A stretch of 34,959 nt of DNA from JBELHR01 sp049607205 (GTDB lineage: Bacteria; Bacteroidota; Bacteroidia; Flavobacteriales; Flavobacteriaceae), in contig JBMYWH010000024.1 in the NCBI GenBank assembly GCA_049607205.1, forward strand, positions 1 through 34,959. The letters are read 5' to 3'. The notes under the pieces are model-generated. The model made no database searches, was not told the DNA's origin, and saw only the letters and a list, made by a program, of their open reading frames with translations. Of this stretch, positions 15,639 through 24,310 are shown piece by piece (the stretch's first letter is position 1; each line of letters opens with the position of its first letter). The translations under genes were made by a program, and so were the position numbers.

Positions 15639-16925
15639 ATGTCGCAAACTGCAACAATTGAATTTAATGGAGAGTCTTATGAATTTCCCGTTTATGAAGG
15701 AAGTGAAGGAGAATTAGCAATTGATATAAAGACGTTAAGATCAGTGTCTAACGGCTTGATTACTATCGATGCTGGATTTAAGAACACGGGATCTTGTAAA
15801 AGTGGAATTACATTTTTAGACGGGGAGAAAGGAATATTACGCTATCGTGGATACGATATTGAATCATTAGCTGAAAAAGCATCATTTCTTGAAGTATCTT
15901 ACTTATTAATCTTTGGTGAATTACCTACTCGTGCGGAATTACATCAATTTCATACTGATATTAAATCTAAATCTCTTGTAGATGAGGAGATGAAAAAGAT
16001 CTTGGATGGATTTCCTGAATCAGCTCATCCAATGGGAGTACTTTCTGCATTGACTTCTGCTTTGACTGCTTTTAACCCTAAAGCGGTAAATGTTCAGAGT
16101 GAAAAAGATATGTATTTAGCTATCGTTAAGATCATTGCTAAATTCCCTGTGCTTGTAGCTTGGACTTTGAGAAAGAGAAAAGGTATGCCTTTAGTATATT
16201 CTGATAATACTTTAGGATATGTTCAGAATCTAGTGAAGATGATGTTCGAGAGCCCTAATGAGCCATACAAAGAAAATCCAATCATTATTAAAGCATTAAA
16301 CAAGTTGTTAATCCTTCATGCTGATCATGAACAAAACTGTTCTACTTCTACAGTGAGAATTGTCGGAAGTTCACATGCAGGTTTATTTGCTTCTATTTCT
16401 TCTGGAATATCTGCGCTTTGGGGACCTCTACATGGAGGAGCCAACCAAGCCGTAATTGAAATGCTTGAAGAAATTAAAGAAGATGGTGGTGATTATCAGA
16501 AGTATATTGAAAAAGCTAAAGATAAAGAAGATCCATTTAGATTAATGGGATTCGGACATCGCGTATATAAGAATTTTGATCCTCGTGCTAAGATTATCAA
16601 GCAAGCGGCCGAAGAAGTTTTGGCAGAGCTTGGAGTTGAAGATCCTGTATTGGATATTGCTAAGGGATTAGCTGAAGTAGCCTTGAGTGATGAATACTTT
16701 AAGTCAAGAAACCTTTATCCTAATGTAGATTTCTATTCTGGAATTATCTACCGTGCACTTGGTATCCCTGTGGAGATGTTTACAGTAATGTTTGCTGTAG
16801 GACGTTTACCAGGATGGATTGCACAATGGAGAGAAATGCGTTTGAATGGAGAGCCAATTGGGCGTCCTAGACAACTCTATGTTGGAGAACCTTCTCGTCC
16901 TTTTGTAGCACAAGAAGAAAGATAA
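15639..16925 (+). CDS. gltA: Citrate synthase
   Basis: Citrate synthase, 428 residues, condenses oxaloacetate and acetyl-CoA to start the TCA cycle. Its length and N-terminal domain match the E. coli-like hexameric type. The catalytic triad is present: His265 in GPLHGGANQ, His307 in GFGHRVYKNFDPR, and Asp364 in YPNVDFYSG. The substrate region HADHEQNCSTSTVR is intact. It has its own terminator, followed closely by the arginase gene. Confidence 0.98.
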   Translation: MSQTATIEFNGESYEFPVYEGSEGELAIDIKTLRSVSNGLITIDAGFKNTGSCKSGITFLDGEKGILRYRGYDIESLAEKASFLEVSYLLIFGELPTRAELHQFHTDIKSKSLVDEEMKKILDGFPESAHPMGVLSALTSALTAFNPKAVNVQSEKDMYLAIVKIIAKFPVLVAWTLRKRKGMPLVYSDNTLGYVQNLVKMMFESPNEPYKENPIIIKALNKLLILHADHEQNCSTSTVRIVGSSHAGLFASISSGISALWGPLHGGANQAVIEMLEEIKEDGGDYQKYIEKAKDKEDPFRLMGFGHRVYKNFDPRAKIIKQAAEEVLAELGVEDPVLDIAKGLAEVALSDEYFKSRNLYPNVDFYSGIIYRALGIPVEMFTVMFAVGRLPGWIAQWREMRLNGEPIGRPRQLYVGEPSRPFVAQEER

Positions 16926-16935
16926 ACAAAACACT

Positions 16936-16965
16936 AAAGCAGCTCTTCATTGAGTTGCTTTTTTT
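16936..16965 (+). terminator. Rho-independent terminator after gltA
   Basis: AAAGCAGCTC (16936-16945) pairs with GAGTTGCTTT (16952-16961), with one G-U, around a TTCATT loop. The T-run ends at 16965, only 13 nt before the arginase ATG. Confidence 0.85.
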
Positions 16966-16978
16966 AATTACAATCAAT

Positions 16979-17923
16979 ATGTCAACAATCAAACTAATCA
17001 AAAACAGATCCGATATCGGGGCTGGTACTCGAGGCGCGGATATGGGAATTGATGCAATTGAAATTGCGGCTATCAACCAGCATAATGATTACTTTAATCG
17101 CTATGACTTCGTAGATGTACCCACAGAAAATGAATCTGTCTATGATAAAGTAAAGTTCGAGAAAGGTAAGAGAATTGAATTTGTAGTAGGGCAATGTACG
17201 CGTTTAGCGAAGGCCGTGTCTGATACTTTAACCAATCATGAATTTCCCTTAGTCTTATCTGGAGATCATTCCTCGGCTCTTGGAACTATCAGTGGTATTA
17301 AGGCTGCTTATCCCGAAAAAACTCTAGGTGTGATATGGATTGATGCCCACGCCGATCTGCACTCTCCACTTTCTTCTCCTTCTGGCAATGTTCATGGAAT
17401 GCCTCTTGCAGCAGCGCTGGGGAATGACAATGAAGAGCGACAAGTTAATAAATGGGATAGCAATGCAATGTCTCATTGGAATGATTTAAAAAACATAGGC
17501 CACCCAGGCCCAAAACTTAAACCCGAACACCTTGTGTTTTTTGGAGTAAGAGATACAGAGGAGCCCGAAGATTTTACGATTCAGTCTCAAGGAATTCGCA
17601 ACTATAAAGTAGATGAAATGCGTTATAGAGGCTATGATGTTTGTCTTAATGAAGCCATTAATACCTTAAAGGATTGTGATCATATCTATATATCTTTTGA
17701 TGTTGATGCAATGGATTGTGATCTGATTTCTCATGGAACAGGAACTCCTGTTTCTCAAGGATTCACCCCTGATGAAGTTATTGAGATTATTTCTAAATTC
17801 ATTGAGACCGAGAAAGTTTCATGTTTAGAATTTGTAGAAGTTAATCCATTATTGGATGAGAAAGGAAATAAAATGGCAGAAACAGCCTTTGATGTTTTAA
17901 AAACAGTGAGTCCATTAATATGA
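16979..17923 (+). CDS. rocF: Arginase (ureohydrolase superfamily)
   Basis: This 314-residue protein should hydrolyse arginine to ornithine and urea with a dinuclear Mn centre. All expected metal ligands are visible: His97 (GDHS), Asp122/His124/Asp126 (DAHAD), and Asp241/Asp243 (SFDVDAMD). The SPSGNVHGMPLA stretch and HGTGTP favour arginase over agmatinase or formimidoylglutamase; another ureohydrolase activity is not excluded. The ATG at 16979 is preferred over a TTG at 16955 inside the terminator. The stop overlaps the next start (ATGA). No urease gene is in the window. Confidence 0.87.
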   Translation: MSTIKLIKNRSDIGAGTRGADMGIDAIEIAAINQHNDYFNRYDFVDVPTENESVYDKVKFEKGKRIEFVVGQCTRLAKAVSDTLTNHEFPLVLSGDHSSALGTISGIKAAYPEKTLGVIWIDAHADLHSPLSSPSGNVHGMPLAAALGNDNEERQVNKWDSNAMSHWNDLKNIGHPGPKLKPEHLVFFGVRDTEEPEDFTIQSQGIRNYKVDEMRYRGYDVCLNEAINTLKDCDHIYISFDVDAMDCDLISHGTGTPVSQGFTPDEVIEIISKFIETEKVSCLEFVEVNPLLDEKGNKMAETAFDVLKTVSPLI

Positions 17924-18765
17924 TAAAATCACCTCAAATCTTGATGATTCGGCCCCGTAAATTAAGGGAGGAATTCGACCAAGCCCTAAGTCAAATTAAG
18001 GATGCAGGAATTGAGGTGTATTGTTATAATCAGAGTAAAGATACTCATAGTGAAATGGCATTTTGCTGTAGAAGTTGGATTTCTACTAAGTCTGATGGGG
18101 GAATAATTATATATCCGCTCAAGGAAGAAAGTAGAAGGGATGAAAGACAAGAAGAACTTATCTCTTTTTTAGAAGGGGAGGGCTTTGAGCTTGATCACGT
18201 TACGGATTATAGCGGGGCAGAGGACTATGAAGAATATTTAGAAGGAGAGTGTTCTATGGTCTTGGATCGAGACAACGAGATAGCCTTTGCAAGTATAGGA
18301 GGACATAGTACAGAAGAATTGTTTATTGAGTTTTGTGAGGATCAATATTTTTTTCCTGTGTTGCTTGATACTCAAGAGGACTTTATAAACTCTATTCTGT
18401 CCATTGGAAAACATTTTGCAATCGTCTGTCTCGAATTGATTCAGGATAAAAAGCAAAGAAAGTCTCTGTTAAACCAGCTTAAATCTACTGGTCGTGAGCC
18501 CATAGTGATCAGTCAACAGCAAGTCAAAGCATATTGTGGAGAGGTAGTTTTTCTTCCCTCAAAAAACGATGAGATCTTATTGATGAGCAGCACGGCCTAT
18601 AATCAATATACAAGTACTCAACTTGAGCAATTGAATCAAAAGGTAAATATCCAGATTCTTGAAATTACCCAGCTTGAGAAATTATCTTCCAAAAGTATAG
18701 GGTCAATGATAAGTGAAATTCGACTTAAGAATACTAAGAATCGCTTACTTTCAATCGTGCCTTAG
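17920..18765 (+). CDS. CtlX / arginine-deiminase-fold protein, catalytic residues apparently lost
   Basis: This 281-residue protein resembles CtlX-type guanidino-group hydrolases (amidinotransferase fold). The framework is recognisable: QILMIRP at the start, ISTKSDGGIIIYPL-EESRRDER, EYLEGECSMVLDR, ELFIEFCED, SIGKHFAIVCLE and a C-terminal SMISEI. By-eye comparison with the remembered family pattern shows changed key sites. LEGTGS has become LEGECS (108-112), the YHTN His is Phe155 (DFIN), and the C-terminal SARCM Cys is Ser262 (SIGSM). The N-terminal part is also shortened. It overlaps the arginase by 4 nt and, at its 3' end, tsaD by 32 nt. It is probably not an active hydrolase; its function is unknown. 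Confidence 0.7.
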   Translation: MIKSPQILMIRPRKLREEFDQALSQIKDAGIEVYCYNQSKDTHSEMAFCCRSWISTKSDGGIIIYPLKEESRRDERQEELISFLEGEGFELDHVTDYSGAEDYEEYLEGECSMVLDRDNEIAFASIGGHSTEELFIEFCEDQYFFPVLLDTQEDFINSILSIGKHFAIVCLELIQDKKQRKSLLNQLKSTGREPIVISQQQVKAYCGEVVFLPSKNDEILLMSSTAYNQYTSTQLEQLNQKVNIQILEITQLEKLSSKSIGSMISEIRLKNTKNRLLSIVP

Positions 18766-19765
18766 CGTGCACAGAAATGTCACTGAAATCCTGATTTAAA
18801 TATTTCAAATATCCGGCAATAGCAATCATTCCTGCATTATCAGTAGTGTATTCGAACTTCGGAATGTAGACCGTCCATTTTTTCTTCTGTTCCATAAGTT
18901 TGAGTTGCTTTCGAATCTCTGAATTGGCAGAAACACCTCCAGCTATGGCAACATGAGTAATGCCCGTTTCCTTAACTGCATTGTTTAGTTTGTCCATCAA
19001 GATTCCTACAATGGTGTGTTGAATAGAAGCACAGATATCTGCTAAGTTTTTTTCTACAAAATCAGAATCTGCAGCAATTTGCTTGTCTAGAAAGTAGCGG
19101 ATCGCAGTTTTGAGTCCACTAAAAGAAAAATCCATCGGCCCTACTTTAGGTTTAGTGAACTTATAAGCCAGCGGATTACCACTCTGTGCATATTTATCAA
19201 TTAAAGGACCACCTGGATAGGGAAGACCCAGTAGTTTCGCAGATTTATCATAAGCCTCACCAACAGCATCATCTATGGTTTCTCCTAAGACCTGCATTTC
19301 AAAGTAATTAGTGATTTTTACAATCTGTGTATGTCCCCCGCTAATGGTCAAACATAAAAATGGAAATGGCGGAATTTTCTGATCCGTACTTTTAATAAAA
19401 TGCGCTAGAACATGTCCTTGCATATGATTCACCTCAATAAGTGGAATGTCAAGTCCTAATGAGAGAGATTTAGCAAAAGAAGTTCCTACTAAAAGCGAGC
19501 CCATAAGCCCTGGACCTGAAGTAAAGCAAATCGCATTTAAGTCTTCTTTTGTCACTCCGGCCTTTGCTAAAGCTTGAGCAACCACTGGAACGATATTTTG
19601 TTGATGGGCACGGGAAGCAAGCTCAGGTACTACTCCGCCATACTGTGCATGAATCTCCTGATTTGCAATTACATTTGAGATGATTTCTCCATTGTGAATT
19701 ACTGCAGCACTTGTGTCATCACAAGATGACTCAATCCCTAAAACATAAACATCATTATTTGACAT
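18734..19765 (-). CDS. tsaD: tRNA N6-adenosine threonylcarbamoyltransferase
   Basis: TsaD, 343 residues, transfers threonylcarbamoyl to A37 of ANN-decoding tRNAs together with TsaB and TsaE. It is an ASKHA-fold protein. The N-terminal GIESSCDDTSAAVI, metal ligands His114 and His118 (NHMQGHVLAH), GGHTQIV, and the C-terminal AIAGGVSAN and TDNAGMIA are all present. The ATG at 19765 fits the usual length. The 3' end overlaps the convergent CtlX-like gene by 32 nt. A TAATTTTG box lies about 20 nt upstream of the start. Confidence 0.98.
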   Translation of the reverse strand: MSNNDVYVLGIESSCDDTSAAVIHNGEIISNVIANQEIHAQYGGVVPELASRAHQQNIVPVVAQALAKAGVTKEDLNAICFTSGPGLMGSLLVGTSFAKSLSLGLDIPLIEVNHMQGHVLAHFIKSTDQKIPPFPFLCLTISGGHTQIVKITNYFEMQVLGETIDDAVGEAYDKSAKLLGLPYPGGPLIDKYAQSGNPLAYKFTKPKVGPMDFSFSGLKTAIRYFLDKQIAADSDFVEKNLADICASIQHTIVGILMDKLNNAVKETGITHVAIAGGVSANSEIRKQLKLMEQKKKWTVYIPKFEYTTDNAGMIAIAGYLKYLNQDFSDISVHAKARLKVSDS

Positions 19766-19783
19766 ATTAATAGTATTTTAGTG

Positions 19784-19791
19784 CAAAATTA
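19784..19791 (-). promoter_or_regulatory. tsaD -7 promoter box
   Basis: On the minus strand this reads TAATTTTG, a perfect match to the Bacteroidota TAnnTTTG -7 element, 18 nt from the tsaD ATG. No convincing TTTG was found at the expected -33 distance. It overlaps the 5' end of the divergent tamB reading frame. Confidence 0.5.
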
Positions 19792-22700
19792 CGCTTATCA
19801 AACAGAATAGAAAAATACTGCTTCGGATTTTAGGAGGCTTGCTAGCTTTTTTAGCATCTTTGAGTCTTTTTTTAGCAATCCCCTCAGTTCAGCGCTTTGC
19901 TGGTGAGAAGGTTAGTGATTTTTTATATTCAAAATTCCAAGTTAACGTTTATGTAGATCAAATCGATCTTTCTTATTTAGGTTCAATACACCTTAAGAGT
20001 ACCTTGATTAGTGATCATCATGGAGACACTATTATCTATGTAGATCGCCTTGAATCTAGTTTAGTTAACATACACCGCATCCTAAATAATAATTTAGAAC
20101 TTAGGAATATTGTTCTTAGCAATGGGGTTTTTAATTTGAAAACTTATAAAGGAGAGAAGCAATCTGCCTTTAATCAATTTATTGCACAATTTAAACCTGA
20201 GAATCCTAAACCTAATGCTGGTTTTATTTTTAAAAGTGAGAACTTAGAACTCTTTGATATGGATTTCTTTTTGATCAATGAAAATAGAGAACGAGAAAAG
20301 GTTGTTTATTATCAAGAGATCAAAGGAAGGGTAGATTATTTATATGTTTATCCAGAAAGTCTTGAAATAGGCGTGAGTAAGGTTAGGATGACTGATAATT
20401 TTGGATTGAATTACAAAGAGCTTTCTACTGATTTTTTCTACTCTAAAACCGAAATGAGATTTGACAATACTTTGATTGAAACGGATGTTTCAAAGATTAG
20501 TACTGAAGTTGATTTCACCTATCCTGAAGGAGGTTTGAGCGATTTTGAAAACAAGGTTAATATGAGTGTAAGCTTTGGAGATTCTCATATTTCTGCCCTT
20601 GATTTGAATAAATTTTATAAGGAGATAAAAAGTAAACAGGATATTCGTTTTCTTGGTGATTTCAATGGGAACCTGAATGACTTCGAGGTTAGTGATTTAG
20701 AATTAATTTCGGATGCGGGGATGATTATTGTGACGGATATGCATTTTAAAAATGCATTGAACCCCGAGAAGCAGTTTGAATTTGATGCGTGGATGCAGAA
20801 CGCAACTTTTAACGATACGATCTTAAAGCAGACCTTTCCGAATCTTGTAGGAAAGCATTTACCTAAAGAGATTAAGAGGCTTGGAAGAATTTCTGTTGAT
20901 GGTGAATTGAACCTCCGGGGCAAAAACCTCAAGACAGAAGTAAACGTTTATACCGATATAGGATTTGTTCATACAAATCTGGATTTAAATCGCATGGGAA
21001 CCATTAAGGACTTGAATTATCAAGGAGGATTGGAACTTAAGGATTTTAATTTAGGGCTATTCTTAGACCAGAATAAATTTGGACAAGTAAGTATGGAAGG
21101 AGAACTCCAAGGTGAGGGGGTAGGAATCGATATTATGAAAACCTATTTTGACGGAGAAATCAAGAATTTAGATTTTCTAAACTATAGTTACAATGATATT
21201 CATGCCGATGGGCAATTCTTAAACAAGAGATTTGAAGGTAAATTAAACATAAAAGACCCGAATTTCAATGTTGATTTCTTCGGGATTGCAGACCTCTCCT
21301 CTGAACTGTATAATTTTGATTTCAACGCAAATATTCTATACGCGGATCTCTATAAGCTGAACTTCACTCCTTCAGATACACTTTCCGTGATCAAGGGTAA
21401 GCTAGATGTTGATCTTGTTGGGAATTCAATTGAGAATTTGATTGGTGCCACTCGTTTTACAGATTGGACCTATGAGAATTCAGTTGATCAATATTATTTT
21501 GAGGATTTTAAACTGGATTCCTATTCTAAGAATGGCTTAAAGTCATTTTCAGTAGTTTCTGAAGATATTATATCGGGATACTTAAAAGGGAATTTCATTT
21601 TCTCACAAATCCCCAAGGTGCTTCGTAATGTAGTAGGAAGTCAATTTTCTAATTATGAAGCGTGGGAGACTTCTCCAGGACAATTTTTGGAATTTGATTT
21701 TGAGATTTATAATAAGATCGTTGAATTGTTTTTTCCTGAATTTAAACTTTCAAAGGGAACATTGATTTCCGGAAAATTAAATTCGGAAAGAGAACTTTTA
21801 CAACTTAATTATCAGGCTCCAGAACTTTTAATTGGTGAGAATTATTTTAAAGACATTAAGCTTTCCATCGACTCAGAAAAGCAAGATAGTCTGGTTGGAT
21901 TCAAGACTGAACGTTTTAGGAATAATGTATACAGCTTGTCTAAGATCCAACTTCAAAGTACTATCCTGAATGACACGGTGCGTTTTAAGAGCGACTTCAA
22001 AGGCGGTAAGGAGCTCAGTGAGAATTATGATCTTAATTTCTATATTTCCTATGAGAACAGGGATGAAATAAATTTTGGGATTTTAAATTCTGTGATTCAA
22101 TTCAAAGGGAATTCCTGGGTGATAAATCCCGATAATGATTTGAGTACCAATCACGTTAAGATGAATTTTGCGGAAAGTCATTTCAAGTTGAACGACATTG
22201 CCATTAGTAACAAGAATGAGATGATTGGTCTAAAGGGTGAAGTTAAAGACAGTTCCTATAAGAACTTGTTGTTTTCCTTTTCCGAAGTTAGACTAAATGC
22301 TATTACTCCTAAAATTGATTCCTTGAAGTTAAACGGAATAGTTAATGGTCAGGTTAATTTTTTAGAAGAGGATGATTACTACACTCCTACTGGAATTTTA
22401 GATATTGATAGCCTATCTGTGAATGGTTCTAAGCAAGGAAAGCTTCATGCCGTTATGGAGTCTGTGGATGGTTCGATCAGTAAATATTATGTTGATTTAG
22501 ACTTAAAACGTAACCTTTTCAAAGGCTTAAAAGCAAAGGGCTATTTAGATTTTACCCAAGACATCCCTCAAATTGATTTGGAGGCGAGTTTAGAGGAGTT
22601 CAAATTAGATTTATTTTCTCCCTTGGGAAAAGATGTTCTGTCTAATATTCGTGGAACAGCTTCGGGAAATTTCAACCTGAGTGGAAATATGAATAACCCG

Positions 22701-24269
22701 GATATGATTGGGGCTTTAAAATTAAAGGACGCTGGACTTAGGTTCCCTTATTTGAATGTTGACTTTGATTTTGTTGGAGATCCTGAAGTAGATTTATTTC
22801 AACAATCCTTTGTATTTAATGACCTTAGTTTGATAGATACCAAGCACGATACTAAATCTACCTTGAGAGGAAGTATTTCACATTATAAATTCAAGGATTG
22901 GAGTCTTGACCTCATTATTGATTCGGATCGATTGCTCGCACTGGATACTCCTGAATCCGAATTAGCACTTTTCTATGGAACCGCTTTTATCGATGGGTCT
23001 GCAAATATACATGGTGCTACTAGTAATTTGACCATTGATGTCAATGCAAAAACCTTAACCGGTACCCGATTTATCATTCCGTTGAGTGATGTGAAAACGG
23101 TAGAAAGTTCGAATTTGATTTATTTTATTGATCGTAAAAAAGAAAACACAGAAGCAAGCTTTGAGGAAATATTCCAATTGGAGCAGGTTAAAGGTTTAGA
23201 TCTTAATTTTAATTTAGAAGTGACTAAAGATGCCGTGGCAGAAATTGTGATTGATAAAAGTTCAGGTTCTTCTTTAAAAGGTTCAGGTACGGGTAATTTG
23301 ATATTAGAGATCGATACTAAGGGAAAGTTTAATATGTTTGGAGATTTTACCATAGATAATGGAATCTATAATTTCTCTTATGGAGGAATTATTAATAAAC
23401 CCTTCACGGCAAAGAAGGGTGGAGTTATTTCATGGTCTGGAAGTCCATATTTAGCGGATCTAAATATTGAAGCAGTACATACCGTCTATGCAAACCCTAA
23501 GTCCCTTTTGGAAAATATCAACACCAATAGAAGAATTCCAGTTGACTTAGTTACCAAGATTACTGGAGAGCTCTATTCTACCAATCAAGAATTTGATATT
23601 GTTATTCCGAACTCGAGTTCTGTGGTGACAAGTGAGTTGGATTTTGTACTAAATAACAATGATACCAATGAAAGGATGAGGCAGTTCTTCTCCCTCTTGA
23701 TTACCAAGAATTTTTACAATGAGAATAATCTATCCAATGCTGGGTCCGCTGCAGTTACAGGAACTACCACGGATTTGATTTCAGGTGTTTTATCCGATAT
23801 ATTGAATAGTCCTGACAGTAAACTACAAGTCGATGTAGGATATTCAGTAGCTGATAAAAGCGATGTCAACAATATTAATATGGATGATCAACTTGATATT
23901 TCTCTTGCTACTCAGATTAATGATAGAATTTTGATTAATGGAAAAGTGGGAGTACCCGTAGGTACAGGTACCGGAACTGATCAGGATAATAGTGTCATTG
24001 GAGAAGTTAAGGTAGAATTTTTAATGAATGAAGAAGGGACTTTTAGAACCACCATTTTTAATCGTCAGAATGAGATTCAATATTCAGATGAAGAGGAGGG
24101 CTATACTCAAGGGGTTGGAATGTCCTATCAAATTGATTTTGACAATTTGAAAGAAGTATGGGCTAAGTTCAAAAAGAAATCAAAAAGACTAACCAGACCT
24201 GAAGATGTTAAGTTGGATAGTTTGAGCCAATTTGAAGAACTACTTTTAGTTGTGCCTAATGGTTATTAA
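19788..24269 (+). CDS. tamB: TamB-like translocation/assembly module protein (start uncertain)
   Basis: This is a very long (about 1,490-residue) AsmA/TamB-type protein. It has an N-terminal membrane anchor (ILLRILGGLLAFLASLSLFLAI), a long beta-rich repetitive body with many L/F-D-x-N-L strands, and a C-terminal TamB domain (about the last 400 residues; NIRGTASGNFNLSGNMNNP, YNFSYGGIINKPFTAKKGG). TamB proteins span the periplasm and are linked to outer-membrane assembly and lipid transport. The open frame has no ATG before 19839. The anchor-like sequence begins upstream of the first TTG (19839), so ATT 19788, ATC 19797, CTG 19818 or TTG 19839 must serve. I drew it from 19788 as a guess. Confidence 0.85.
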   Translation: MTLIKQNRKILLRILGGLLAFLASLSLFLAIPSVQRFAGEKVSDFLYSKFQVNVYVDQIDLSYLGSIHLKSTLISDHHGDTIIYVDRLESSLVNIHRILNNNLELRNIVLSNGVFNLKTYKGEKQSAFNQFIAQFKPENPKPNAGFIFKSENLELFDMDFFLINENREREKVVYYQEIKGRVDYLYVYPESLEIGVSKVRMTDNFGLNYKELSTDFFYSKTEMRFDNTLIETDVSKISTEVDFTYPEGGLSDFENKVNMSVSFGDSHISALDLNKFYKEIKSKQDIRFLGDFNGNLNDFEVSDLELISDAGMIIVTDMHFKNALNPEKQFEFDAWMQNATFNDTILKQTFPNLVGKHLPKEIKRLGRISVDGELNLRGKNLKTEVNVYTDIGFVHTNLDLNRMGTIKDLNYQGGLELKDFNLGLFLDQNKFGQVSMEGELQGEGVGIDIMKTYFDGEIKNLDFLNYSYNDIHADGQFLNKRFEGKLNIKDPNFNVDFFGIADLSSELYNFDFNANILYADLYKLNFTPSDTLSVIKGKLDVDLVGNSIENLIGATRFTDWTYENSVDQYYFEDFKLDSYSKNGLKSFSVVSEDIISGYLKGNFIFSQIPKVLRNVVGSQFSNYEAWETSPGQFLEFDFEIYNKIVELFFPEFKLSKGTLISGKLNSERELLQLNYQAPELLIGENYFKDIKLSIDSEKQDSLVGFKTERFRNNVYSLSKIQLQSTILNDTVRFKSDFKGGKELSENYDLNFYISYENRDEINFGILNSVIQFKGNSWVINPDNDLSTNHVKMNFAESHFKLNDIAISNKNEMIGLKGEVKDSSYKNLLFSFSEVRLNAITPKIDSLKLNGIVNGQVNFLEEDDYYTPTGILDIDSLSVNGSKQGKLHAVMESVDGSISKYYVDLDLKRNLFKGLKAKGYLDFTQDIPQIDLEASLEEFKLDLFSPLGKDVLSNIRGTASGNFNLSGNMNNPDMIGALKLKDAGLRFPYLNVDFDFVGDPEVDLFQQSFVFNDLSLIDTKHDTKSTLRGSISHYKFKDWSLDLIIDSDRLLALDTPESELALFYGTAFIDGSANIHGATSNLTIDVNAKTLTGTRFIIPLSDVKTVESSNLIYFIDRKKENTEASFEEIFQLEQVKGLDLNFNLEVTKDAVAEIVIDKSSGSSLKGSGTGNLILEIDTKGKFNMFGDFTIDNGIYNFSYGGIINKPFTAKKGGVISWSGSPYLADLNIEAVHTVYANPKSLLENINTNRRIPVDLVTKITGELYSTNQEFDIVIPNSSSVVTSELDFVLNNNDTNERMRQFFSLLITKNFYNENNLSNAGSAAVTGTTTDLISGVLSDILNSPDSKLQVDVGYSVADKSDVNNINMDDQLDISLATQINDRILINGKVGVPVGTGTGTDQDNSVIGEVKVEFLMNEEGTFRTTIFNRQNEIQYSDEEEGYTQGVGMSYQIDFDNLKEVWAKFKKKSKRLTRPEDVKLDSLSQFEELLLVVPNGY

Positions 24270-24280
24270 ATGTACTTTTG
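24250..24280 (+). promoter_or_regulatory. Candidate promoter for the nucleotidyltransferase-kinase pair
   Basis: TTG (24250-24252), a 20-nt spacer and TACTTTTG (24273-24280) match the Bacteroidota TTG / TAnnTTTG pattern. The -33 part lies within the tamB 3' end and the -7 part just beyond the stop. The expected transcription start would leave a leader of roughly 25 nt, which is A-rich. Confidence 0.5.
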
Positions 24281-24310
24281 AAAAAAAAACAGAAAAAAAT
24301 TTAGAAATAA

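Noticed and set aside
16979..18765. Arginase pair as a horizontally acquired island
   Set aside because: No mobile genes, flanking repeats or clear base-composition change are visible.
24281..24310. A-rich stretch between tamB and the nucleotidyltransferase as a terminator or repeat
   Set aside because: There is no stem; it fits an A-rich leader typical of this phylum.
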